A stretch of 64,000 nt of DNA from Dioscorea cayenensis subsp. rotundata (Eukaryota > Streptophyta > Magnoliopsida > Dioscoreales > Dioscoreaceae). The notes beneath the pieces are model-generated. The model was not told the origin of the DNA. It did no database searches and worked only from the letters and a program-made list of their open reading frames with translations. This document shows, piece by piece, positions 23,392-33,623 of this stretch (its first letter is position 1; every line of letters starts with the position of its first letter). The translations under genes and the position numbers were made by a program. The stretch covers positions 29,699,610 through 29,763,609 of the forward strand of contig NC_052479.1 in the NCBI RefSeq assembly GCF_009730915.1. The letters run 5' to 3'.

Positions 23392-25133
23392 ATGGCTTCT
23401 CATCATCTCCATTTATTCCTCTCACCTTCAAAGTTTTCAGTTTCCATTTTCAAACCATCACACAAGGTCTCATTCCCCAAGAAGTTTGGCTTCTCCACCC
23501 ATGCCAAGAAGAAGAACCCCTGGTTCGATCCCTTCGACTTCGGTGACGACCCTGACATGGAGTACGGCTCTCTCTTTTCTGATGGCAAGCAGGAGGAGGA
23601 CCCCCGCCCGCCCGATAACCCCGACAACCCTTACGGCTTCCTCAAGTTCCCTCAAGGCTACAATGTCGAGATCGCTTCCCTTGGTTCCAAAATTCGTGGT
23701 GATGTTCGTCGTTGTTGCTGTGTAGTCTCCGGTGGTGTCTATGAGAACCTCCTCTTCTTCCCAGCCATCCAACTGATCAAGGATCGGTATCCTGGGGTGC
23801 AGGTGGATGTGGTCACTTCACCGAGAGGCAAACAGACTTATGAGATCAACAAGAATGTCCGGTGGGCTACTGTTTACGACCCCGATGATGACTTCCCTGA
23901 ACCTGCTGAGTACACTGACATGCTTGGCGTGATGAGGGTCCGTTCATCGATCCATCCTTCTGCTCCTTTGATATATATCGCATATGAAACGTCACCTGAC
24001 TATGAAAGTGCATTTGTGTTGTTTGTTCTTCTTTGTGACAGAATAGGTACTATGATATGATCTTGTCGACAAAGCTTGCCGGATTGGGACATGCAGCATT
24101 CCTCTTCATGGCATCTGCCAGAGACAAAGTAAGTTATGTCTATCCAAATGTTAATGGAGCAGGTGCAGGTCTACTTCTCACAGAAACACTCATTCCACCT
24201 CTACTCAACCTCTCCGAGTTGGGATTTAACATGTGAGCTTCTTTGTGAATGTGTGTATGTATTTGTGATGTATACTTTTTTTTTTCTTTCATTTATTTGG
24301 AGATTGGTGTATTTGCATTTCTATACTTGGATCCATATCATCCCTGCATTTTTACAAACAAACATGGTTTTGGGATCATAGTGTTGAATGGTTAAGTAGT
24401 TTAATTTATGCTTTGGTGTCGCGTGATACATTATTCGATTTCATGCTTAATGACAGGTACCAACAGATGACTGAATGGTTAGGAAGACCAGCTCGTAACG
24501 TGCCACGCGAACCAGTACCTCCGCTGAAAATTTCGATCTCGAAGAAACTCAAAGCATATGTGCAAGAGAAATATACAAATGCAGGTGTACAGAAGAATAA
24601 ATACATTGTAATTCATGGAATAGAGTCTGATTCCATCGCATCGATGAAATCTAGAGGTGACGATGATAGTTTACTACCTATACAAATATGGGCCGAAATA
24701 ACAAAGGACATAAGGTATACATTTATCTGATATTTCACCGCTTCATAAGCTCATAAATGTAATGTATCGACTATCTACAAACTAACAAATGTTTACCTGA
24801 TTTGTGAATCAGGGGTGTCAAGCCTCTGTTTATAATACCTCATGAAAAAGAGCGCGATGATGTCGAGGAAGCCATCGGAGACGATGCAAGCATTCTGTTC
24901 ACTACTACACCAGGCCAGGTATTTATTTCTTCATCATAGAGATCACAATGTGTGTATATATATACATTTATATTTTTCTGTATACAGTTAGCAGCAATAA
25001 TCAATGATTCGGTCGGCGTTATCAGCACAAACACAGCAGCTATTCAGCTTGCAAATGCTATCGAAAAACCAAGGTATTTAATTCGATAAATGATCGATAG
25101 AACATCATGAAATTTTTTATTTTTCTGTTTTTC

Positions 25134-25165
<32 letters not shown>

Positions 25166-25342
25166 TTTAATTGCAGTATTGCATTGTTTGGATCAGAAGA
25201 AAAAGGGAGATTATTTGTTCCTGATGCAAAAGAGAAGAAGTGTTCAGTGATTGCATCAAAAACAGGAAAATTAATCGATATCGATGTCGAGACAGTGAAA
25301 AATTCAGTTGATATGTTACAAGGCTCTTTAGTTTTCGCATGA
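23392..25342 (+). CDS. PNSB1: Photosynthetic NDH subunit B1 (NDF1/NDH48)
   Basis: Six exons: 23,392-23,937; 24,042-24,232; 24,457-24,714; 24,813-24,918; 24,988-25,073; 25,177-25,342; phases agree and give 450 residues. PNSB1 belongs to subcomplex B of the chloroplast NDH complex, which drives cyclic electron flow around photosystem I. The first 40 residues are rich in S, H and K and look like a transit peptide, followed by an acidic NPWFDPFDFGDDPDMEYGS block. The core resembles a glycosyltransferase-9 fold without evidence of activity: VSGGVYENLLFFPAIQ, RYYDMILSTKLAGLGHAAF, KKYIVIHGIESDS-like (here NKYIVIHGIESDS), LAAIINDSVGVISTNTAA and the end GKLIDIDVE. No lesions. A GAT microsatellite lies 12 bases before exon 6. 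The family is specific to NDH-bearing plants, and the match is strong by memory. Confidence 0.88.
25135..25164. repeat. (GAT)10 microsatellite next to a splice acceptor
   Basis: Ten GAT units end 12 bases before PNSB1 exon 6. The tract separates the intron body from the short 'tttaattgcag' acceptor, so length changes would alter the branch-point region. Confidence 0.95.
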
Positions 25343-25989
25343 ACTATCGATGTTTTTTTATTGGTTTTTGTTTAATGACTTTAATTGTAGATAGTTTGTG
25401 AATTTTATACACTGATTATTGAAAGATAATCAGAAATTATTACTGTTTTTTTTAATATTGATGTTGAGAATTTTTATACACTAGCTATTAATAATATTGA
25501 TTTAAATTATCAAGTTTTTATTTTTAGTATTTAATAATTACTAAGAATAAAAATGGAGAGTAATTAACATGATCTAAATATAAATATACTCATAATTTCA
25601 TCCTCATTTTAAAATTTTTTTATAAAATCTAAATTAATATTGGAAAACTACTTAAAGTATAAAAATGAAGATATATATATATATATTAAATCTCAATTAA
25701 AAACAAAAAAAATTATGACAAAAATTCAAAAAGAAAATGAAGAGAAACCTTTACATCAATTTTTAAATAATGAAAATGTACTTTATATGCAAAATAAATA
25801 AATAAATTAAAATTAATAAATTTTTTCTCTTCTTTTTTTTCAAGTAATTTCTAATTTCTTGTTTTTCAAGGGTTTAAATAGTAAAAGAAAATCCCCTATT
25901 TCTTTTTTTTTCTTCTTCTTTTTGTTTTTTTTTTTCATTTCTCTCTTCGATTTCGGATTTCTTTGGTTCCTTCTTCTCCGTCGCCTTCG
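25343..25989. other. AT-rich spacer between PNSB1 and the TM9SF gene
   Basis: No gene. The stretch includes the PNSB1 3' untranslated region, a (TA)n tract at 25,672-25,685, and from about 25,890 a T/C-rich leader typical of plant 5' untranslated sequence before the ATG at 25,990. Confidence 0.5.
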
Positions 25990-28900
25990 ATGGCGATCCC
26001 TCGATTCGGGACGCTGCGCGCGTTGATGAGCGTGGCGTTCGTGCTCCTCATCGTCGGCAGTGAAGGCTTCTACCTCCCCGGCGTTGCCCCCGCTGACTTC
26101 AAGAGGGTCAGGCCTTTAAATTTTAGATTGCGTTTCATTGAATTGAGTGATCTCTGTCTCTTGGTTTTGATCTTTATTATATTAATTTTTTTATCATTTG
26201 GATTGATTAGGAATTGCGATTTTGTAGTAATTTTTTTGTGATGGGCTTGAATCCATGATGTAGAGCATGATTATTCTCTTTGATTTGAGGAATTATTTGA
26301 GATAGGATGCTTTTATGGGTTTTTTACTGTGAATTTTCTCTGGAATGAAATTGACTCTCTTTTTCATGTGTTAAAGATGAACTTTTTAATCCTCAAATGA
26401 TTTGAACTCTAAGTCAGTTGGGTTAGAGGTGGGAGAAAACAATGAGTTCGACTGAAAATTTTGATTTTGAGAACAATTGGTTTTGGTATTGCAGTAGAGC
26501 TGATTCAAATTTGCTGGTACAAATTGTTGTTGAAACTTAGGTTGATTTGTGTTGTTTCTTCAAGCGCCAACCAATTGCCAAATTTTGGTTTCTTATTTTT
26601 TTTCAGCTTTCGTTGATCTGTCATGCTCTTATCAAGTTTTTTTTATTAGTTCATTCTTGCCATCAGCTAGTTTGTTCCATCGTTTACCTGGCTTGAATTC
26701 GCACCTTCCATGATTTTTTTCAGCAGATTTTAACATGAGATTTATTCAGCTTATTTGATTTTTGTTATAAATAACTGAAGCATATGAGATTGTTGAATAT
26801 GCCTTATGAAGCAGTCACGCCAATTGGAATTAATTCTGTGGAAAATTAGATATTTCTTTTTCTTTTTTTTAGCAGCAAGCCTGAAGTTTTCTGTTAGATT
26901 ATGTGATTGTATGTGAGAAATAGTCTGTTACTAACCTTTCTGTGATGATGCTTGTGATTGTGCAGAAAGATCCATTGCATGTGAAAGTGAATAAACTTAC
27001 TTCTACAAAGACACAGCTTCCATATTCATATTATTATCTTCCTTTTTGTAAGCCGAATATCATAGTTGACAGTGCAGAAAATCTAGGAGAAGTTCTTCGC
27101 GGTGATCGTATTGAAAATTCTCCTTATGTTGTGAGAAGCGCTTCTCACAATCTGATTTTTCTTTCTAAATTTTTTTTCTTAAATTATTAGATCCTACTTG
27201 GGTATTGTTCTGATAAGTGCTGCCCCTCCCAGTTTGAGATGAGAGAACCTCAAATGTGTAATATTGTTTGCAAAATGACACTCACAAACAAAGGTGCAAG
27301 GTACTTTAAGGAGAAGATAGATGATGAATACCGGGTGAATATGTGAGCCACCTTGTATTGCCGTACTTTCTTTTCTTCATGGATTTTGAAACTGTTATAA
27401 TTGTTATTTGTTTTTAATGTTAAACTTTGTGTTATGAGTCACAGGATTCTTGACAACCTTCCTCTGGTTGTTCCTGCGAAGAGGGTGGATCAGGATTTGA
27501 ATATGATTTATCAGCTCGGATATTACGTTGGTTTCAAAGACACCTTTTCTGGGGTAACCATTTACTATTATATGATAATTATTGTGCTGTAAGTCCCTTG
27601 GAATTACCAGATAATATATTGATGTTGTTTGTGAAAACTTGTTGCAGGCTAAGGGATGAGCAGTATTTTCTTTACAATCACTTATCCTTTACAGTGAAGT
27701 ATCATAAAGATCCAGATGTAGACCTTGCAAGGATTGTGGGATTTGAGGTCAGGCCATTCAGGTTTGTCTTAGTTTATGCATTACTCTCTTGTTGGGCTTT
27801 ATTGATCTTAGGAAAAAGGAACCTCTCTTTAATAGAAATTGAAATTGTGCTCATCATCTTTCCTCTATCTCCAGTGATTCCATTTCATCTTCTTTAACTC
27901 TTATTCTTCATACTTTCCTACCCACCATCTTTTTTTTTTATTCACATGCTAACCAACCATATATCCACTCTCCTGTCCTCCCCACTTATAGGCTGTTAAG
28001 TGAGATTGTGTTGGCAAGCATATCTAGTTAGTGAGGAGATAACCTTTCTTCCTAAACAGAGCATAGTCTCTATCATTTTTTATTTTATTATTTATTTATT
28101 TATTTATTGTAGCATTCATTTCCAATGAACCTTTCTTCTCATTGCTTACATTGGCTCTTGCCCGGACTAATTATACATTTTTTCCTCTTTTGTGGTTCAA
28201 GTGTTAAACATGACTATGAAGGTGAGTGGTTGGGCAATAAGACTCGTTTGAACACATGTGACCCGCATGCAAAACAGATTGTAGTGAACTCTGCTAACCC
28301 ACAAGAGGTTGATGCAAACAAAGACATCATTTTCACATATGATGTTGAATTCAAGGTGAGATGATGAAGAAGCATTATTTTTTTCCCCATCTTCCTTCAT
28401 TAGTTGAACTCAAAAACATAATAACAATAAGCAGCCACATGCTGATGAAACTCTGTTTGTGGTTTGCTATACTCTTGCCTGCAGGAGAGTGATGTGAAGT
28501 GGGCGTCCAGATGGGATATTTATCTTTTGATGGCTGATGCCCAGATTCACTGGTTCTCGATTGTAAACTCCATGATGATTGTTCTCTTCCTCTCGGGTAT
28601 GGTAGCCATGATCATGCTCCGAACACTATACCGAGATATTTCCAAGTACAACCAGCTGGAAACCCAAGAAGAAGCCCAAGAGGAAACAGGATGGAAATTG
28701 GTCCACGGAGATGTGTTCAGGCCACCAGCTAACTCAGACTTGCTGTGTGTGTACGTTGGAACAGGTGTTCAGTTTTTCGGAATGCTACTTGTGACGATGC
28801 TCTTTGCAGCCCTTGGCTTTCTTTCTCCATCAAACCGGGGAGGGCTGATGACAGCCATGGTTATACTTTGGGTGTTCATGGGTATATTTGCTGGATACTC

Positions 28901-29644
28901 TTCTGCCCGTCTCTACAAAATGTTCAAAGGTACGGAATGGAAGAAGATCACATTGAAGACAGCCTTCATGTTCCCCGGAATCATCTTCGGAATCTTTCTT
29001 AATCTTGAATGCACTTATCTGGGGTCAGAAGTCCTCTGGTGCAGTGCCGTTCACCACCATGTTTGCTCTAGTACTGCTTTGGTTCGGCATCTCAGTACCT
29101 CTATCATTTGTCGGTGGCTACATTGGTTTCAAAAAACCAGTCCCCGAAGATCCCCGTCAAGACAAACAAGATCCCCAGGCAAATACCAGAACAAGCTTGG
29201 TACATGAACCCAATCTTCTCAATTCTCATCGGAGGCATTCTCCCATTTGGAGCAGTATTCATTGAGCTCTTCTTCATCCTCACCTCAATCTGGCTGAACC
29301 AGTTCTACTACATTTTTGGTTTCCTTTTGTTCGTCTTTCTTATCCTCATCGTCACCTGCGCCGAGATTACCATTGTGCTATGCTATTTCCAGCTTTGCAG
29401 CGAGGATTATTTATGGTGGTGGAGATCATACCTGACTTCAGGTTCATCTGCACTCTATCTCTTCCTTTATGCTATATTTTACTTCTTCACAAAGCTTGAG
29501 ATCACAAAACCTGTGTCTGGTGTGCTCTACTTCGGTTACATGCTTGCAGCGTCGTATTCGTTCTTCATTCTAACTGGTACAATTGGCTTCTATGCTTGTT
29601 TCTGGTTCACAAGGCTGATCTATTCTTCAGTGAAGATTGATTGA
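25990..29644 (+). pseudogene. TM9SF/EMP70 endomembrane protein gene with three apparent +1 shifts
   Basis: Exons by family alignment: 25,990-26,106; 26,966-27,130; 27,233-27,342; 27,445-27,553; 27,648-27,761; 28,202-28,355; 28,485-29,644. TMN/EMP70 proteins are Golgi/endosomal, with a lumenal N-terminal half and nine membrane spans. Signal peptide, [80 protein letters not shown] and the C-terminal IYSSVKID are all present, fitting the TMN8/9 type of about 640 residues. Three single extra bases break the frame: G in aaggg (27,653-27,655), T in tctttc (28,995-28,997) and C in tcccc (29,152-29,155). Each lies in a short homopolymer and every other part is highly conserved, so the causes could be a very recent pseudogene or assembly errors. 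Without the extra bases it would be a normal gene. Confidence 0.85.
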
Positions 29645-30026
29645 TTGATTTTTTTAGGTTTTTTCAACCTATTTCTTTTTTGTTATTACAAGAGAACTTG
29701 AGGGATTTGTCCTCCCCAGTTCATTTTTGGATTAAATTCTTATTTTAGATGTTATTCATTTAGACAATTCTTTAGTTTGCTCTGTGCTTCCTGATGTTGT
29801 TTTTTCCCTCACCATTATAAATGAATTTATTCTTCATGATTTTTTCAAGTTAATTTTTTTATTGTTTGTGATCTATTTTCAGCTTTGTATATATATATTT
29901 TTTTTTCATTTATTTATGATTTCTGGATGTTAGTTGAGTTTATGGTTTGTGGATGTACACAATTTATATAAAATGGTTGGCATATCACTGTATCTGTAAA
30001 CACACATCTATTATAAAAAAAAAATA
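29645..30026. other. TM9SF 3' flank
   Basis: T-rich probable 3' untranslated sequence and spacer, with no coding signal. A short (TA)n tract lies at about 29,888-29,898. Confidence 0.5.
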
Positions 30027-30297
30027 GGTATAAATATCAAAATGATTTTTTTATTTTGCATTTTTCGCTCTGTTAGTCGTTTTAATATAAAATCCGTCTT
30101 TTTTGTTTTTGTATTTATACATTTTTGTCTTTTTGATCCCTCTAGTTCATCAGCTAGAAGGACCAAAAAAACAACTCCGTCAATTGGAGGAATCAAAAGA
30201 ACAAAAATATGCAAATACAAAGACCAAAAAAACAGATTTTATATTAAAAGACTAAAAAAACAGAAAACACAAACTAACGGGACTATTTTGATCCAAA
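30027..30297. mobile_element. Foldback (MITE-like) element of about 270 bp
   Basis: The two halves are imperfect inverted repeats of roughly 110-120 bases. The left half contains 'gttagtcgttttaatataaa' and 'tttttgatccctc'; the right half, read backwards, contains 'gttagtttgtgttttc', 'agtcttttaatataaaat' and 'cttttgattcctc' in the same order. The central loop is about 30 bases near 30,140-30,175. Such hairpin elements are typical non-autonomous DNA transposons or relics; no family was identified and target-site duplications are not clear. Confidence 0.7.
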
Positions 30298-30669
30298 AAA
30301 TAATTTTTTTAATCACATCCCTAATTTCAATTTATATAGGTGTACAGTAAATAGTTTGCAAAACCAAGTGGCTCAAAATACAAATTATACATGGTAACAA
30401 GGAAACATAAAAAAATAAAATTAAAAAAAAAAAAAGAAGAAATTTACTTTGTTTATTCCCTTTTGGGTATGCAAACGGTTGTTATTACACAAGTTAACAT
30501 GCATGGTTAATAAAATTCAGGTGGAAAATTTTGCATCCCTGAATAACAAGAACATCTACAACAAACACTTCAGCCTTAACATATAACTGATCCAAATTAC
30601 ATTCACTTCAAACTTATTTCAGAAATCACACAACACACAACATATGTATATATGTATATAGATATACAT
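30298..30669. other. 3' flank of the MRS2-4-like gene
   Basis: A-rich spacer, then probable 3' untranslated region of the minus-strand transporter (about 30,440-30,669). No separate gene seen. Confidence 0.5.
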
Positions 30670-33335
30670 TTACGGACCGAGCAATTTCTTCCATCTTGCA
30701 TAGCCTAGCATGAGCAAAAAGATCAAGAAACAGCCTGCCGATGTGCCCCCAACGAAGGGCTCGAAAAAGTTTTGCACATAATATAAATTGCATGGTATAT
30801 TCATGGCGAAGATTCCGACTATTAAGGTGTTTATTGCAATGGCAAATGATGCTATTGTTAATATCAGCTGAAGCTGGATGAGTTCGTTACGCTGGTTGTC
30901 AAGCTGGATATTGACGTAGTCTTCGGTGTCATCGATGTATTCCCGCACCTGTGATTGCAAAAATATAGATTGAACCGATGATGCTGGGTCAAAGTGAAGA
31001 TGCTAATGATAAAAGGAATACGGACCGACAAAATTTTGTTGCGGGTGCCATCTAGCTGCATGAAATAAGCCTCGAGCAACATCTCCAGATCCTCCACGTC
31101 ATTATCATCAGAGTAGATACTGGTCACAATGCTTGCACTGCCGTGGGCATTAGAGTTGAGCCTCGACATGTGGGGAACTGCAGGGACAACAATGTTGTTT
31201 GAAGCAGCGGATGCCATCAGGGCTTCAAACTGTTGACACTGCATCTGCTTCCTAGTTAAATATAAATGTGCCATGTCTTCATTATCATCCAAGAGATGTT
31301 CAATTTCATCTCTGACCTGAAGGAGACATGGGTATCTTGAGCATTATAAGAAACAATCACAATCAAGATTATCTGCCGGTCCATAAAGAAATTCAACCAG
31401 CAGCACACTAACATTTCTAGAGATTTTTGCTTTTGAACACAATGCATTGTTTCATAGTTTCTGACAAATGGAAAATAAAAGATATTACTAAGGAATTTAG
31501 AGCAGTCACTATTCTCTACTTGTTATATCATCTAGCCAGCGATCATCCTTGATGTTCTAAGTAAATCTCTTCGAACAAACTTCAAGTCTTATGGGGCTTA
31601 TTTTACATGTTTTGAGAGAGTTCCTGTTAATTTCCTAACATTGTCATCTTAATATGAGATGCTAGGTGTAACCATAGAATCAAATATTCAATTTGAGTTG
31701 AGAAATAATGTAATAAGGATGATAAAAGATATTGTCTGGCTAGAAAGAGACATGACAGTAGTTTTCTTCAATGAAAAAAAAACAGAATAGTAAACAAATA
31801 GTAAATGAAAATGTAAACAAAACTCCTAACACATACCTTCTGAACGCGAGCAAGCAAACGAGTTAGATTGCTTTTTAAACTCCTCACACGCTCAAGATTC
31901 TTTGTGCTAACATTCATAGCCAATTCATCCAGAATAGGATATGCATCCCTCTCAAGATCAGCAACATTAGAGTCCAAATACGAGCATACAGATTCCAGTG
32001 CAATCTCCAGAATCTGAAACTCAAATGGAAGTTCAGTTTCACCTTCAGCGGCCTCATTAGCAGCAAGCCACTGTCCGCCAGTCAAAGACAATCCTTTGGC
32101 TTGTACTGCTTCATGTCCGGTCTCATGAATTCTAAATGGACTCTTTGAAGATAGCTGTTGCTTCAGTTGATCCACAAACGGAATAACCTCCTGAGAAAGT
32201 GGATCCAGTAGGAGCACTTCATCAGCAGTAACAATGGCCTTTATGAACTCTAGATTAACAACCATAGCTTTATCCCTCGCTGAAATATGTCCAAGTATCA
32301 AAAGACCAAAAACAGATTAACAAAACCCCATTTAAAATTATTAACATAACACCAAGAACCATGATTACAAACAAGTATGAGTCAATTTTATGAGCAAGAC
32401 TAATTCCAAGGTTCTAAGCATCTGCTAATTAAAATGAGCATTATTCCAAAATTATCAATAAGAAACGACAAAGAAAACAAGCATTTCACAAGAGGAAAAC
32501 AAAATGCTAAACAAATTTGTATTACTGCTCAGTGTCTTCGTCGAAATGAGCATCCTATATTTGTGTAAAATGTAAATCATTTTCCTCTAGCTCACAAAAT
32601 CTTACTATAATCACAATCAAAAGGACAATGGTGTATGCTCAAAGAACTAAATTTTATTTGAATCCATATTCTCTGACAAGAAGGGTACACCAACGTTTTG
32701 GCCATACTGACTCATAATTCAAATGTTAATATGCCCTAGGGTTCCAATTACAGCATTTAAGCTACTTAAATTTCACATTTTATCATTCTGAACTAATGAT
32801 CAAACCAAAGTCATCTCCTTCTCAATGGAATCAAGAATTCAGCTTCAAAACATCACAATTTTGTCCTAAAATTCTTCCAATTCCTTTATATCTAGATACA
32901 ATTAAGAAGGAAACCACAAAAATATTTTTTTTTAATTTTTTTAAATCAAGATCGAATAAACGAGAAACCATGAATTGGGAAGTAGAGCTCACCGAGAATG
33001 TTAGAAGATTGAGAGAACACAGGGCCAAGAATCCTGAGATCCCTGGCAGGGATCGAGACTCTTTTCAGAATCGCACTTTTGTCCCACTCCACGACGTCCG
33101 AATTCCCCGTCCGATCAAACCGCATCCAAAGCCTAGAACCAGTCTTCTTCTTCCCGGCCTTCGCCGGAGCCGAATTGCCATGGTTCTTGGACGGATTCAA
33201 GGGACTAGGGCTAGGGTTAGGGTTAGGGTTAGTCGGCGATGCAACAATTGGTAGCATCTCGATCCGCTTGGCCGCTCTTTGCCTCCTGGAGAAGCAAGAG
33301 CCACAGGCAATCTTCTTCCCTGATCTCCTCGCCAT
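30670..33335 (-). CDS. MRS2-4: MRS2-4/MGT6-like magnesium transporter (CorA family)
   Basis: Four exons on the minus strand, in coding order: 33,335-32,993; 32,279-31,837; 31,316-31,026; 30,948-30,670; 451 residues. Start is the ATG at 33,335 ([14 protein letters not shown]). CorA/MRS2 proteins are pentameric Mg2+ channels with a large N-terminal domain and two C-terminal membrane helices. Landmarks are [79 protein letters not shown] and [20 protein letters not shown]. The end [11 protein letters not shown] and the overall wording fit the MRS2-4 clade. The pore signature GMN reads AMN here (codons 30,807-30,799). The N-terminus has [10 protein letters not shown] made by CCCTAA repeats. The promoter region is shared with the divergent PPR gene. 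Confidence 0.93.
33208..33232. repeat. Telomere-like TAGGGT hexamer run inside MRS2-4 exon 1
   Basis: Three to four TAGGGT units (CCCTAA on the coding strand) encode the NPNPNPS stretch of the transporter. Similar CCCTAA runs occur at 33,401-33,418 and 33,874-33,892, so the divergent promoter is framed by them. The unit is six bases, not the usual plant seven-base telomere unit. Confidence 0.8.
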
Positions 33336-33623
33336 CTTTGTCTCCCTCAATTCTCAACACCATGGATCAATCCTCGAACTCTTCTCCCGTTCAATCCGAA
33401 ACCCTAACCCTAACCCTACTTCATTAGAAACGATGATGAGAAGAGGGAAAGAGAAGAAGAAAGAGAACCCAAATCGAACCGGGTTATCGGGGTATTACTG
33501 GTTAGATCCGAAACCGTTTACACTATCGGGTGCAATACCATCCCGAACCCGAAACGCAAAAGAACTAGTTATCTATCGGGTTTTCATTAATCGGATCTTA
33601 ACCCGAACTCACCATCTATCACC

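Noticed and set aside
25135-25342. Poly-Met start (MMMMMM...) ahead of the PNSB1 last exon
   Set aside because: The Met run is the intronic GAT microsatellite in another phase; the exon begins at 25,177.
28745-29265. Separate small genes at 28,745-29,002 and 29,005-29,265
   Set aside because: The second is the displaced frame of the TM9SF last exon after the first extra base, and the first is a shadow; they are not independent genes.
33208-33232. Interstitial telomere or chromosome-end signal
   Set aside because: Only three to four six-base units, part of a coding exon, and not the plant seven-base repeat.
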